A DNA stretch of 64,000 bases from Bog-473 sp963800725 (GTDB taxonomy: Bacteria > Actinomycetota > Acidimicrobiia > Acidimicrobiales > RAAP-2), in assembly GCA_963800725.1 (NCBI GenBank), contig CAWDCE010000023.1, forward strand, positions 39,489-103,488, given 5' to 3'. The position numbers and the translations under genes are program-made. Numbering within the stretch: the first letter of the stretch is position 1; the number at the start of each line of letters is the position of its first letter. Of the stretch, positions 17,447-26,745 are shown piece after piece. The notes beneath the pieces are model-generated. The model was not told the origin of the DNA. It did no database searches and saw only the letters and a list, made by a program, of their open reading frames with translations.

Positions 17447-18220
17447 TCAGGTGTCGGTGATGCAGTGGAAACTCTCGCCCTCACTGCGCCCGGCCAAGGC
17501 CCCGTGGGCAGCGAGTTGCTGGCGGACGTGTCCGGCGAACACCGCGTGCTGTTCGCCCGAGCCATCGATTCCCATCGTGCTCTGGTGCTGGCTGACGTGG
17601 GCCATGAGCGCGGCGATCTTGCTGTCGGTGTAGCCGGCGGCGTCTTCGACGTGGTTGGGCTCGTCGGCTTCCCACAACAAGAGCGCACGCGGCCGATGAG
17701 GCGTCAGTAACTGATCGGGAAAGAAATGTGGGTCGCGCGCCGCCACGATGGCATCGGTGGTGATGAATCCGGCGTGGCGGTGGTCGGGATGGAGTCGGTA
17801 GCGCCGCCAAGGATCATGTCCGAGCACGACGTCGGGTCGCAGCGTGCGGATCGACTTCGCCACCTGCCATCGCACTGCGGCATCGTTGTGCAGTTCGCCG
17901 TCGGTGTAACCCAAGAATTCCACATCCCCGCCACCGAGGAGCTTCGCGGCGTTACGTTGCTCGACTTTTCGCTGCTCGATCAGTTCGTGCACGTCGACCT
18001 CTCGGTCCCACGTCCCCTTGGCGCCATCGGTGAGCACCAGGTGATGGATGCGCGTCCCGGCCCGGGCCCACTTGGCCAGCGTGGCGCCGCAGCCGAATTC
18101 GATGTCGTCGGGATGCGCCCCGATGGCCAAGGCCACGTCGGGGACCGCAAGATCAACGGTGACCACCCCTTTGGGGGCCAAGGCATTGACCGGGTTGACG
18201 CGAGAACCCGTGTCGCTCAT
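17447..18220 (-). CDS. PIG-L family N-acetylglucosaminyl deacetylase-like protein
   Basis: 257 residues from ATG 18220. The signature AHPDDIEFGCG (His, Asp, Asp zinc site) is near residue 33 and the second metal His is in LHPDHRHAG. The family removes acetyl groups from N-acetylglucosamine-linked molecules. In actinobacteria MshB and Mca are the mycothiol members, but this protein could act on another small molecule. Its start overlaps the end of the CofC gene (ATGA), so the two are translated together. A longer start at 18250 would add residues of low complexity; the overlap start is preferred. Confidence 0.85.
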   Translation of the reverse strand: MSDTGSRVNPVNALAPKGVVTVDLAVPDVALAIGAHPDDIEFGCGATLAKWARAGTRIHHLVLTDGAKGTWDREVDVHELIEQRKVEQRNAAKLLGGGDVEFLGYTDGELHNDAAVRWQVAKSIRTLRPDVVLGHDPWRRYRLHPDHRHAGFITTDAIVAARDPHFFPDQLLTPHRPRALLLWEADEPNHVEDAAGYTDSKIAALMAHVSQHQSTMGIDGSGEQHAVFAGHVRQQLAAHGALAGRSEGESFHCITDT

Positions 18221-18834
18221 GGCACGAGGTCGACCACGTCGGCCGGCCAATCAACGTCATAGGCGAGGGAGGGGATGCGCAGTACGCGCACGGCCAAGCC
18301 GAGACGGGTCGCCTCGGCGCGGTGGCGCCGAAAGGACCCGGGCCCGTAGGCGAACTGGAAATCGCAGCCCGCGGGCAGCCGCAGGACATTGGTGCCGTCG
18401 TCGAAGCGATCGGGAATGAGCGTGACGCCGTCGAAGGGCGCCAAGGACCCAATGCCCTTGGCCCGAGGGAGGTCGCCGTGTGCGACCGTCACGGTGTGCA
18501 CCCCGGCCCGGGCGAAGTGGGCGACACCCGCCTGGACCGCGCCGTTCAGCCCGCGACCCGGTTCCCACATCACCGTGGCACCGAGGGCGGCGGCCCACTC
18601 GGCCACGTCGGGATCGTCACAGACGACGCCGACGGGCAAGGGGGCGGCCGCCCGCACCACGCGCTCGGCCATCGATCGCACGAGCGCAATCCGTTCTGTG
18701 TCGCTCAAGGACCCGCCGAGCCGGCGCTTGGCCTGGGTGAAGCCCTTGACGGGAATCAGCACGGCTTGGGCACCGAAGTCAGCCCCGGGGTCGCCACCCG
18801 CCCGGGGCTCGGTCACAGTGAGGCCGGCGGACAC
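18217..18834 (-). CDS. cofC: Phosphoenolpyruvate/2-phospho-L-lactate guanylyltransferase (coenzyme F420 synthesis)
   Basis: 205 residues from GTG 18834. Nucleotidyltransferase motifs: AVLIPVKGFTQAKRRLGGSL (residues 24-43), VCDDPDVAEWAAALGA, VTVAHGDLPRAKG near residue 117 and LIPDRFDDGTNVL. The conserved order (IPVKxxxxAKxRL, AHxDLP, DxGTN) is that of CofC/FbiD. The enzyme couples GTP with a three-carbon phosphate acid to start F420 assembly; actinobacterial FbiD uses phosphoenolpyruvate. It is encoded immediately before the PIG-L gene, with a 4-nt overlap. The other fbi genes are not in the window. Divergent from gpsA, with 59 bp between the starts. Confidence 0.88.
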   Translation of the reverse strand: MSAGLTVTEPRAGGDPGADFGAQAVLIPVKGFTQAKRRLGGSLSDTERIALVRSMAERVVRAAAPLPVGVVCDDPDVAEWAAALGATVMWEPGRGLNGAVQAGVAHFARAGVHTVTVAHGDLPRAKGIGSLAPFDGVTLIPDRFDDGTNVLRLPAGCDFQFAYGPGSFRRHRAEATRLGLAVRVLRIPSLAYDVDWPADVVDLVP

Positions 18835-18893
18835 CCGCGACAGTGTACGGCCGAGGACCGGGCCAAAGCCCCGGCGGTCCTAGGCTGGCCGAA

Positions 18894-19916
18894 GTGAGTG
18901 ACCGGGTGGCCGTCATTGGAGGTGGTTCGTGGGGCACCGCGGTCGCCGCGCTGACGGCCCCGAACTTTGCGACACAGCTGTGGGTGCGCTCCGCAGACTT
19001 GGCTCAGACCATCACCACGACGCACGAGAACCCCGCCTACCTCCCCGGGATCACGCTCCCGAGCGAGCTGGTCGCAACGTCGTCGCTCGAAGCGGCCCTG
19101 TCGGGGGCTGCGGTGGTCTTCATGGCCGTGCCCTCCCATGGCTTTCGGTCCGTGCTGGAGGATCTCGCGCCCTTTGCGGGGGAGGTCGAGGCCGTCGTGA
19201 GCCTGGCCAAAGGCATCGAGAACGGGACCAACCTGCGCATGTCCGAGGTGATCGCCGAGGTGCTCCCCGACACGCCGGCCGGTGTGCTCACCGGCCCGAA
19301 CCTGGCCCGCGAGGTGGCCGAGGGCCAACCCGCCGCCAGCGTGGTGGCATTGGCGGACGAGACGCTGGCCCGCCGGGTCCAGTCGTTGGTCCACACCCGC
19401 ACCTTCCGGGTCTACATGGGCACCGACGTCGTCGGCTGTGAAATTGCGGGGGCCACCAAGAATGTCATGGCCATCGCTGCGGGGATCTGCGACGGACTCG
19501 GGTTTGGTGAGAACACCCGGGCGGTCCTCATCACCCGCGGCCTGGCCGAGCTCGGTCGGCTCGGGGTCTCACTCGGGGGCGCGGTCTTGACATTTGGGGG
19601 ACTGGCCGGCGTCGGCGACCTGGTCGCCACCTGTGCGAGTGCGAAGAGCCGCAACCGCACCGTCGGCTACGAGCTCGGCCTCGGGCGCCCGCTCGCCGAC
19701 ATCACCGCCGGCATGCACATGGTCGCCGAAGGAGTCAAAAGCGCGGGCCCCTTGGTCGCCTTGGCGCGCGCACACGGCGTCGAGATGCCCATTGCCGAGC
19801 AGGTCCGCTCCATCGTCGAGGGCAAGTGTTCACCCAAAGAGGCGCTCTTGGCCCTGATGGACCGCCCGGCGCGTCCAGAATGGGATGAGGCGCTGTTGCG
19901 GGGTTTGTCCTCGTGA
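18894..19916 (+). CDS. gpsA: NAD(P)+-dependent glycerol-3-phosphate dehydrogenase
   Basis: 340 residues from GTG 18894. The N-terminal Rossmann motif is VAVIGGGSWGTAVAAL. GpsA-specific blocks follow: SLAKGIENGTNLRMSEVI, VLTGPNLAREVAEGQPAAS, EIAGATKNVMAIAAGICDGL with the catalytic Lys, ATCASAKSRNRTVG, and MHMVAEGVKSAGPLVALA. It reduces dihydroxyacetone phosphate to sn-glycerol 3-phosphate for phospholipid synthesis in the cytoplasm. Its stop overlaps the GTG of the adenylate cyclase gene (GTGA), so the pair is probably one transcription unit. Confidence 0.95.
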   Translation: MSDRVAVIGGGSWGTAVAALTAPNFATQLWVRSADLAQTITTTHENPAYLPGITLPSELVATSSLEAALSGAAVVFMAVPSHGFRSVLEDLAPFAGEVEAVVSLAKGIENGTNLRMSEVIAEVLPDTPAGVLTGPNLAREVAEGQPAASVVALADETLARRVQSLVHTRTFRVYMGTDVVGCEIAGATKNVMAIAAGICDGLGFGENTRAVLITRGLAELGRLGVSLGGAVLTFGGLAGVGDLVATCASAKSRNRTVGYELGLGRPLADITAGMHMVAEGVKSAGPLVALARAHGVEMPIAEQVRSIVEGKCSPKEALLALMDRPARPEWDEALLRGLSS

Positions 19917-21206
19917 GTGCGATGTTCGGTGCGGCACACGACATCCCCGAGGATGCCGACGAGGCCACACGCTTGAGCGCCCTGGCCCATGTGCGCGACC
20001 TGTTGCACGCCCACGGGGTGGCCGACGCGGAGATCGATCAGGCCGTGGCCGACGACGTGCTCGACCTCTTCGTTGTCGAGCGGTTGTTGGTCCCGTCGCG
20101 GCGGCGCTACACGAGGAAAGAGGTGGCCGAGCTCACCGGGGTCGATCCCGACCTGCTCGAGCGCTTCTGGCGGGCCCTCGGGTTCGCCAACGTCGACGAG
20201 GACGATCTCGCCTTTACCGATCTCGACCTCGAGGCGCTGCGGTTGTTCCAAGGGATGCAGGCACTCGGGGCCGCGCGCACCGACACCGCCCTACAGCTGG
20301 CCCGGGTAATTGGCTCGTCGATGTCGCGTATCGCCGAGGCCGAGTTGGTGCCCGGCGACATGGTGCGCACCGACATGGACCCCGTCGTCGCCGCCGATGC
20401 CTTCGCCAGCGTGGCCGACGTCACCATCCCCGCCATGGCCCGCCTCCTCGAATTCGTCTGGCGACGACAGGTAGCGGCCGCCATCCAGCGTTCGATGATG
20501 CAGCGCAGTCGTGGGGTGGCGCCGGGGGAAAGTCCCACCCTGGCGGTCGGGTTCGCCGACATGGTCGGTTTCACCCTGCTCAGCCAGCACCTGAGCGATC
20601 GCGAGCTGGCCGAGGTGGTCGGGCGGTTCGAGGACATCTCCCACGACATCGTCACCGCGCAAAACGGGCGGGTGGTCAAGATGATCGGCGATGAAGTGAT
20701 GTTCGTGGTCCCAAGCGCCGTCGACGCCGCCCGCATCGGCCTCGACCTCGCCGATGCCTATGCCGACGACGAGCTGCTCTCCGATGTCCGGGTCGGGCTC
20801 GCGCTCGGCCCCGTGCTCCTGCGCGATGGCGACTATTTCGGCCCGACGGTCAATCTGGCCCACCGCATTGTGAACATCGGGAATCCCGGCACCGTGTTGA
20901 TCTCGGACGAATTCCGCACCGCGCTCGGCCGCCGAGGCCCCCGAGGAGTTCACGGCCCAGCCGTTGCGGCCCCGGCTGCTCAAAGATCTCGGTCGGGTGC
21001 AGTTGTGGTGGGCCGGGCGCGCCGGGCACGTGGCCGACGGCGCCGGCGAGGCGGCCGACCGTCGGCGCAACGTGCGCTGGGAACGTCTCTCAGAAGTGCT
21101 GCGCGACCTCGAAGAGCTCCGCGGGGTGGGCGAACGCCTCTTGTCGTCGACCCGCGCCGACTCAGGGGTGGGCGAGGCGGGCGGTGGCGATCCCAAAGGG
21201 GCGTAG
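19913..21206 (+). CDS. Class III adenylate/guanylate cyclase with Rv1264-type regulatory domain, frameshifted in this sequence
   Basis: From GTG 19913 (overlapping gpsA). The N-terminal 190 residues match the adenylate cyclase regulatory domain of mycobacterial Rv1264 (YTRKEVAELTGVDPDLLERF; FTDLDLEALRLFQGMQALGA), which there senses pH. The catalytic domain has FADMVGFTLL (metal Asp, residue 216), GRVVKMIGDEVMFV (Lys 256, Asp 260) and GDYFGPTVNLAHRI (Asn, Arg). These are the residues of an active homodimeric cyclase making cAMP. The frame changes near 20935 (one extra G) and continues as EEFTAQPLRPRLLKDLGRVQ to 21206. The repaired length is about 430 residues. The 3' end overlaps the convergent mannosidase by 45 nt. 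Confidence 0.85.
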
Positions 21207-23831
21207 CGCGAAGGATTCAGCGAAGGGTGCTTGGGGAAAGCCCCGCAGGTCGACCAGGTGGCCCGAGTGGCCTTCGATCACCACGGTGGTCGGGTGCTCG
21301 GTCGGGTTGAAGACTCTGACCTCGAGCAGCCCGCCGACCCGGCGCAGCGCACTGACCTCGGCCCCGGTGACGCTCAGGGCGCTTCCCGTGGCACCGCGGG
21401 TGCCCCCGCCCATGGCGTTGACCACCTCGAGGGGCATCAGCACCTCGTCGGCCAGGGCGTAGGGGTCTTCTTTGTCCAGCGCGATGGCGTAGCGCAGCTC
21501 GATGCGCTTGCCGGTCATCTGGAGGCCCTCGACCGGGGTGAGGGGGCCGGCGGGGAAGGGCCGATAGGCCATGCCCAGGCGCGAGAGCATCCCGGTCGAG
21601 CGCACCACGCTCAGCGCGATGGTGTGGGCGGCGTCCCCGCTATTGGTCGAAGCGATGTCGACCAGTTCGTATTCGCTCACCCCGTCGAAGACGACGCTGA
21701 GCCCCCCGGCACGCACGAAACGCCGGGCCGGGGCGGTGGGCAGACCGAACTCGTCGGCGCGCCCCTCGGCGAGCAGGCCGCGCTCGACTGGACCGAAGGC
21801 ACACTCGGCCAGCGAGGTGGTGGCCGGGGTGGGCAGCGGCAGGTGGACCCGGAGGCGGTGGTCGCGGCTCGGGTTGACAAATGAGGTGGTGACGCGCACC
21901 ACCGGGTCGTCGGCGTGGACCTCGAGGAGCGTGGTCACCTCGACGACTTCTTCGCCCACCCTCGCCCCGCTCTTGCCGTCGACGTAGCTCGGCCAGGTGT
22001 AGACCGAGGTGATCTGGGCCCGGGCACGCACCGGCCCGGATTCGAGGACCTTGAGGGCCACGGCATCGGGGGCATCGACGAAGGCGTCCTGGGCGGGGGG
22101 CGAGTAGTTGTACGAGTCCCCGAGGTCCCCGCCGTCGATCAGGCGCCCATAGCCCGGCCGCCCGTCGATGGCGAAGGTCCCGTCGGCTGGGTCTGCCACC
22201 ACGGTGACCAGGCCGTTGGACAAGGTGAGGGGCCCGTCCCCTTCGCTGGCGGTGACCGGGTGGGTCAGGGCCACGGGGGCGAACGCCGCCCAGCCGTAGC
22301 CCGGGACCGGGGCCACCTTGGCCACCACCCGGCGGATGGGGGGTTGATTCATCGCGATGCGCACCACGGCGTCGGGGCGCGCCCCGAGCCGGGTGTAGAC
22401 GTCCGCTTTGGCTTGGGCGATGGGGACGTTGGGCTTTTCCTCGGTGCCGATAGATACGGTGATGTCAATGCCCTCGTCGTCTTCGGCGATCAAGATGTCG
22501 TGAACCCAGGCGTCGGCGTCGATGCGCGGGCCTTGCAACATCCCGAGCACGGTGCGCACCGTATTGGCGTCGAGCACCATCGAGCCGGGCAGCCCGGTGC
22601 GCTCCGAGATGACCTGGACCGAGTCGTCGGCCGGCTCGGTGGCGTCGACCACCAACTCGACGATGCCGCTGCGGGTGCGCTGCGTCGGGTTCAAGACGCT
22701 CGGGCCCGGGGTGGCCAAGGAACGGGCGAAGGTCTTGGTGGCCCGCTCGGCCAGGCTGATGGCGATGGTGCGGGCTTCGGCGTAGCGGACCAAGACGGCG
22801 TCGACCACGTCGTCGATCGAACAGGCACAGATCGAGTCATGGGCCGAGTTGCGCACCATCTCCTTCCAGGCAATGGCCAAGGGGCGCTCTGGCCAGTCCT
22901 GTGGTGCACAGAACAAGGCGCTGAGGGGCTCGGCCCGGCGTTCGAGCTGGCGCTCGGCGCTGCTTGCGCTGCGCTTGACGTCGACTCGGTTGGACGTCAC
23001 CCCCATCAACATGTTGGCCCGGGCCCCCGAGCGCAGTTCGCCCCGCCAGTGCTCGAGGCCCTCTCTCGGGGCGGCCTCGAGGTAGGCGGGCAGCGAGGTG
23101 ACCTCGAAGACGAAGTCGTCTTGGAGGTCGTTGGCCTCGGCCACGACCCGGCCCAGATGGGGCTGGGGGAACAGGTGGTCCGAGCCGTTCATGCACAAGA
23201 GCGAATCGATGACGAAGGGGGCCACCTCGTCGAGGTGGTCGGCGGTGCGCTGGACCAAGGCCTTGGCGTCGTCGGGCAGCGCGGCCGCGTTGCCGTAGCC
23301 GACGGGGAGGTACTCGGCCCGCACCGCCGAGCCGTCGGGGGCCTCCCAGATGAAGGCGTTCTTGGTGATCGCCGCGGGCACGCCGCGCCACACCACGGTG
23401 TGGGCGAAGCCCCCGAGGCGGAGTATCTGGGGCATCTGGGCGATGTGCCCGAACATGTCGGGCAGGTACCCAACGGCCATCGGGCCACCGAAGGCCGCCG
23501 CACGGGCCAGGCCCAGCTCGAGGTTGCGGATGATGGTTTCCCCCGAGGCCAAGAACTCGTCCATCAAGATGTACCACGGGCCCATCGAAAGGCGCCCTGA
23601 CGCAGCCAGGGCCCGCAGGCGCCCTTCGTTTTCGGGGCGCACCTCGAGGTAGTCGTCGACCACGGCCATCTGGCCGTCCAACATGAAGTACGGGTAGGCG
23701 TCGTCGGATTCGAGGAGGGGGACCAAGGTGTCGACCAGGTCGACCAGGTTGAGGCGAAACTCCTGGTAGGACTGGTACCACTCCCGGTCCCAATGGGTGT
23801 GGGGCACGATGGCAACTCGACGGGGCGTCAT
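21162..23831 (-). CDS. Glycoside hydrolase family 38 alpha-mannosidase
   Basis: 889 residues from ATG 23831; the frame is open further upstream, but this start precedes the family's N-terminal VAIVPHTHWDREWY. Zinc and catalytic residues expected from Golgi mannosidase II: His 13 and Asp 15 in HTHWD, the nucleophile Asp 125 in GYLPDMFGH, and a later His in SAHDSICACS. A middle helical domain and C-terminal beta domains follow, typical of GH38. Enzymes of this type cut alpha-mannosides in glycans or glycolipids. No signal peptide is visible, so it works in the cytoplasm. It is divergent from the acyl-CoA ligase. Confidence 0.92.
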   Translation of the reverse strand: MTPRRVAIVPHTHWDREWYQSYQEFRLNLVDLVDTLVPLLESDDAYPYFMLDGQMAVVDDYLEVRPENEGRLRALAASGRLSMGPWYILMDEFLASGETIIRNLELGLARAAAFGGPMAVGYLPDMFGHIAQMPQILRLGGFAHTVVWRGVPAAITKNAFIWEAPDGSAVRAEYLPVGYGNAAALPDDAKALVQRTADHLDEVAPFVIDSLLCMNGSDHLFPQPHLGRVVAEANDLQDDFVFEVTSLPAYLEAAPREGLEHWRGELRSGARANMLMGVTSNRVDVKRSASSAERQLERRAEPLSALFCAPQDWPERPLAIAWKEMVRNSAHDSICACSIDDVVDAVLVRYAEARTIAISLAERATKTFARSLATPGPSVLNPTQRTRSGIVELVVDATEPADDSVQVISERTGLPGSMVLDANTVRTVLGMLQGPRIDADAWVHDILIAEDDEGIDITVSIGTEEKPNVPIAQAKADVYTRLGARPDAVVRIAMNQPPIRRVVAKVAPVPGYGWAAFAPVALTHPVTASEGDGPLTLSNGLVTVVADPADGTFAIDGRPGYGRLIDGGDLGDSYNYSPPAQDAFVDAPDAVALKVLESGPVRARAQITSVYTWPSYVDGKSGARVGEEVVEVTTLLEVHADDPVVRVTTSFVNPSRDHRLRVHLPLPTPATTSLAECAFGPVERGLLAEGRADEFGLPTAPARRFVRAGGLSVVFDGVSEYELVDIASTNSGDAAHTIALSVVRSTGMLSRLGMAYRPFPAGPLTPVEGLQMTGKRIELRYAIALDKEDPYALADEVLMPLEVVNAMGGGTRGATGSALSVTGAEVSALRRVGGLLEVRVFNPTEHPTTVVIEGHSGHLVDLRGFPQAPFAESFALRPFGIATARLAHP

Positions 23832-23886
23832 GGCCGCCAGACTATGGCGTGGCGTACATGCGGGCGAAAGGCACCAAAGCGCCTCG

Positions 23887-25378
23887 GTGTCTGCGGTGAG
23901 TGCCACCCCCGACGCACTCGGCGAGGTCACCCTGCTCGAGGCGTGGGTACGGCGGTGGCGCAGCGCCCCCCAGCAGATCGCCCTGGTCCACGGCGCCGAG
24001 GGGTCGGTGCGCTACACCAATGCGGAATTGGCGCAGCGCAGCGCCGGCGCGGCTCGCGCCCTGGCGCAGCGTGGGGTCCGAAGCGGCGACCGGGTGCTGT
24101 GGTGCTGCACGGCGACTCCGCACTCGGTGGTGGCCCTCCTCGGCGTGCTGCGTCTCGGTGCCGTGGTCGTGGCCCTCAATCCGCAGAGCACACCGAGCGA
24201 GTTGGCCTTCGTGGTGCACGACGTCACGCCCACAGCGGCCGTACTCGAGCAATCCGACCACGGTCGCGGCAATCGGCGCGCTCGACGAAGCGGTGCGCGT
24301 GCTCGACGCCGCATCGCTCAACGCCGCGCCCATCGCCGATTCTGTGCCCGAGGTGGACGACCTCGATTCTGCCCGGCCCGAGGACGCTGCGCTCATTGTG
24401 TACACCTCTGGCACCACCGGGACCCCCAAAGGTGCGGTCCATACCCACGCTTCCTTGCTCGCCGGCAGCCGCTCGCTGTGTGAGGCCTGGGGCATTGCGG
24501 CGAACGACCGACTCCTCTTGGCGCTGCCGCTCTTCCACGTGCACGGACTGTGCGCCGGGCTCTTGACCACCTTGGCTGCCGGTGCCTCTATCGCGCTCTT
24601 GGAGCGCTTCACCCCGGCCGGCGTGGCCGAGGCGGCCGCGACCTGCTCGTTGTTCTTCGGTGTCCCGACCATGTACCACCGCCTGGCCGAGTCCGATCTG
24701 GCCGGCGCGCTCGCGCCGTTGCGGCTCTGCGTCAGTGGATCGGCTCGCCTTGACCCCGAACTTTGGACCCACCTCCATTCGACCCACGGGGTCACGGTGC
24801 TCGAGCGCTACGGCATGACCGAAACGTTGTTGACCCTGTCGAATCCCCTTCTCGGCGAACGGCGCCCTGGATCGGTCGGGCGACCCCTGCCCGGGATCTC
24901 GGCCACCCTCGACGGCACCGACGACCTCGGGATCGGGGAGCTGATGGTACGCGGCCCGTCGCTGTTCGCGGGCTATTGGGGGCGACCCGACGCCACCGCC
25001 GGCGCGTGGCGCGACGGCTGGTTCGCCACCGGTGACCTGGCCTCGGTGTCGAGCGACGGGTACTTCACCATTCGCGGCCGGCGCACCGAGATGATCATCA
25101 CCGGGGGGCACAACGTCTATCCCGCCGAGGTCGAGGCGGTGCTGCGGGCCCATCCGTCGGTGTCGGACGTGTGCGTCGTCGGTGTTCGCTCGCCCGAGTG
25201 GGGGGAGTCGGTCGTCGCCTTCGTGGTCGGCCACCTCGGCGCCCCTGACGTAGCCGCCCTCGAAGCGCTGGCGATGCGTGACCTGGCACCGTTCAAGCGG
25301 CCACGGGAATATCGCGTGATCGACGCCCTGCCCAAGAATGCCCTGGGCAAGGTGCTGCGCCGCGAACTGGGTGGCTGA
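23887..25378 (+). CDS. AMP-dependent acyl-CoA synthetase/ligase, frameshifted in this sequence
   Basis: The first frame (from GTG 23887 or 23896) holds the N-terminal part: LLEAWVRRWRSAPQQIALV, ALAQRGVRSGDRVLW and LGVLRLGAVVVALNPQSTPS. An extra base near 24260 (GACCACG for GACACG) shifts the reading, and the second frame gives the AMP-binding P-loop LIVYTSGTTGTPKGAVHTHA, the ERYGMTETL motif, DGWFATGDLASVSSDGYF and the C-terminal catalytic Lys in LPKNALGKVLRREL. The enzyme activates an acid to acyl-AMP and then acyl-CoA. The GRRTEMIITGGHNVYPAEVE block is typical of short/medium-chain or malonyl/methylmalonyl ligases. Repaired length about 496 residues; substrate unknown. The downstream GYD gene is 43 bp away. 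Confidence 0.86.
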
Positions 25379-25421
25379 GCGCACCGGGCGCTTCGCAGTG
25401 CCTGCGGTAGCGTTGGTCATC

Positions 25422-25718
25422 ATGTCCACGTTCTTGATGCTCTCGACGATCGGCCCCGACGGGGCGGCCACGCTCACCGAGAATCCCGACCGGCTCAAGG
25501 CGGTCAACGCCGAGGTCGAAGCGATGGGAGTGCGGGTCCTGGCCCAATGGGCGCTGCTCGGCCCCTACGATTTTTGCACCGTGCTCGAGGCCCCCGACGA
25601 ACAGACCATGGCCCGTGTGGCCTTGGTGCTCGGGGCCCGCGGGACGCTCAAGACCTTGACGTTGTCGGCCATCCCGATTGACGAGTACATCGACTCGGTG
25701 CGCACCGTTCTCGACTGA
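25422..25718 (+). CDS. GYD domain protein
   Basis: 98 residues from ATG 25422. It has the compact alpha/beta GYD fold pattern: FLMLSTIGPDGAATLTENPD, then MGVRVLAQWALLGPYDFCTV with the GPYDF element at residues 47-51 (the motif behind the family name), and LGARGTLKTLTLSAIP. Ferredoxin-like GYD proteins are found next to many actinobacterial genes, and their biochemical role is undefined. Encoded 43 bp after the acyl-CoA ligase and likely on the same message; the following gene is on the other strand. Confidence 0.78.
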   Translation: MSTFLMLSTIGPDGAATLTENPDRLKAVNAEVEAMGVRVLAQWALLGPYDFCTVLEAPDEQTMARVALVLGARGTLKTLTLSAIPIDEYIDSVRTVLD

Positions 25719-25724
25719 TCGGCG

Positions 25725-25964
25725 CTAGTGCCACCAAAACCCTTGACGTTTGCGCTCGCGGCGCACGTCGTCGCGGCTGAAGAGGTCGGCGAGGATGCTC
25801 CCGTCGGAGAGCCGGCGGATGCGGTAGCCGTCGTTGGTGAACTCGGCGATCTCGAAGCCGCGCACCCAGGTGCCCTGGTAGCGGTTGCGCACGTCGACCG
25901 GTGTTCGAGGAGCCAGGGGCGAGCGTGCATTGGGATCTCGTGGCGATCCCTCCCCAGAACTCAC
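25725..25964 (-). CDS. Small conserved hypothetical protein (79 aa)
   Basis: Reads as RTPVDVRNRYQGTWVRGFEI followed by AEF, GYRIRRLSDGSILADLFSRD and KRQGFWWH at the C-terminus. The central part, with many aromatic and Arg residues, looks like a short beta-barrel or SH3-like fold, although no named domain is recognised. Similar small proteins with an Arg-Arg-rich tail are known to me from Acidimicrobiia, from memory and not checked. The start at 25964 is the most upstream codon; the true start may be later. It is divergent from rnhB, with 32 bp between the starts. Confidence 0.55.
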   Translation of the reverse strand: MSSGEGSPRDPNARSPLAPRTPVDVRNRYQGTWVRGFEIAEFTNDGYRIRRLSDGSILADLFSRDDVRRERKRQGFWWH

Positions 25965-25996
25965 GCCACCATCGTATTGAACGCCGCCCCCTCCTC

Positions 25997-26735
25997 ATGA
26001 CGCCGCCAGCGATCGCCCCGGATCTGCGCGAGGAGCGACGGTTGTTCGCTTCGGGTCACACGTTGGTGGTCGGTATCGACGAGGTCGGGCGCGGCGCGTG
26101 GGCCGGTCCGGTGTCCGTCGGGGCCGCAGTCGTGCACGGCGACACCGAAGAGTCCAACATGCCGCGCTCGGCTGCGTGACTCAAAACAGCTGAGTGAGGC
26201 CCGCCGCGAGGAGATTTTCGATTCGGTGGCGCAGTGGTGCTTGGACTGGTCCGTCGGTCACGCGAGTCCCGCCGAGTGCGATCGCTTCGGGATGCGCGCC
26301 GCCTTGGCGCTGGCCGCACAGCGGGCCCTGGCCCAACTTCGCTGCGTCCCAAATGCGGTCGTTGTCGACGGCCCCTTGAACCTCTTGGCCGGAAACGAGG
26401 CGGCGCAGGACCACGAAGCGATGCCGGTGCTCGCCCTCAAGGGTGCCGACGCCACCTGCGCGTCGGTGGCCGCTGCCTCGGTCGTGGCCAAGGTGGTGCG
26501 CGACCGCCTGATGCGCCGCGAATCGGTGCACTTCCCGCCCTTCGCGTTCGAGCAGAACAAGGGCTATCCCTCGCCCACCCACCAGCGCGCCCTGCGCGGC
26601 TACGGGCTGACGTCGATCCACCGGCGTTCGTGGAGCTATGTGGGCGACCTGCCTTGGAGCGACGGCTGCCCGCTTGGGCCCAAAACCCCACTTGACCAGG
26701 ACCAGCGCCGAGTCCCCCCGCCGTGCGTCGGGTAG
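25997..26735 (+). CDS. rnhB: Ribonuclease HII, frameshifted in this sequence
   Basis: The first frame from ATG 25997 reads HTLVVGIDEVGRGAWAGPVS, with the catalytic Asp and Glu of the GIDEVGRG motif, and ends off-frame at 26179. Near 26165-26172 an extra base is needed to join the second frame, which gives LRDSKQLSEARREEIFDSVA, the third acidic site in NAVVVDG, and DATCASVAAASVVAKVVRDR. The full domain order is that of RNase HII, which removes ribonucleotides from DNA-RNA hybrids. Repaired length is about 245 residues, slightly long because of a short C-terminal extension. The stop is 11 nt before the peptide-transport ATPase start, so they may be co-transcribed. Confidence 0.87.
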
Positions 26736-26745
26736 GGTTGGGCCC

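Noticed and set aside
21915..23600. Long open frame on the plus strand (about 560 codons)
   Set aside because: It is antisense to the GH38 mannosidase, which has clear catalytic motifs. Composition is Gly/Arg/His-rich, as expected of a shadow frame in GC-rich DNA.
24224..25507. Minus-strand open frame of about 427 codons
   Set aside because: Antisense to the acyl-CoA ligase; no family features.
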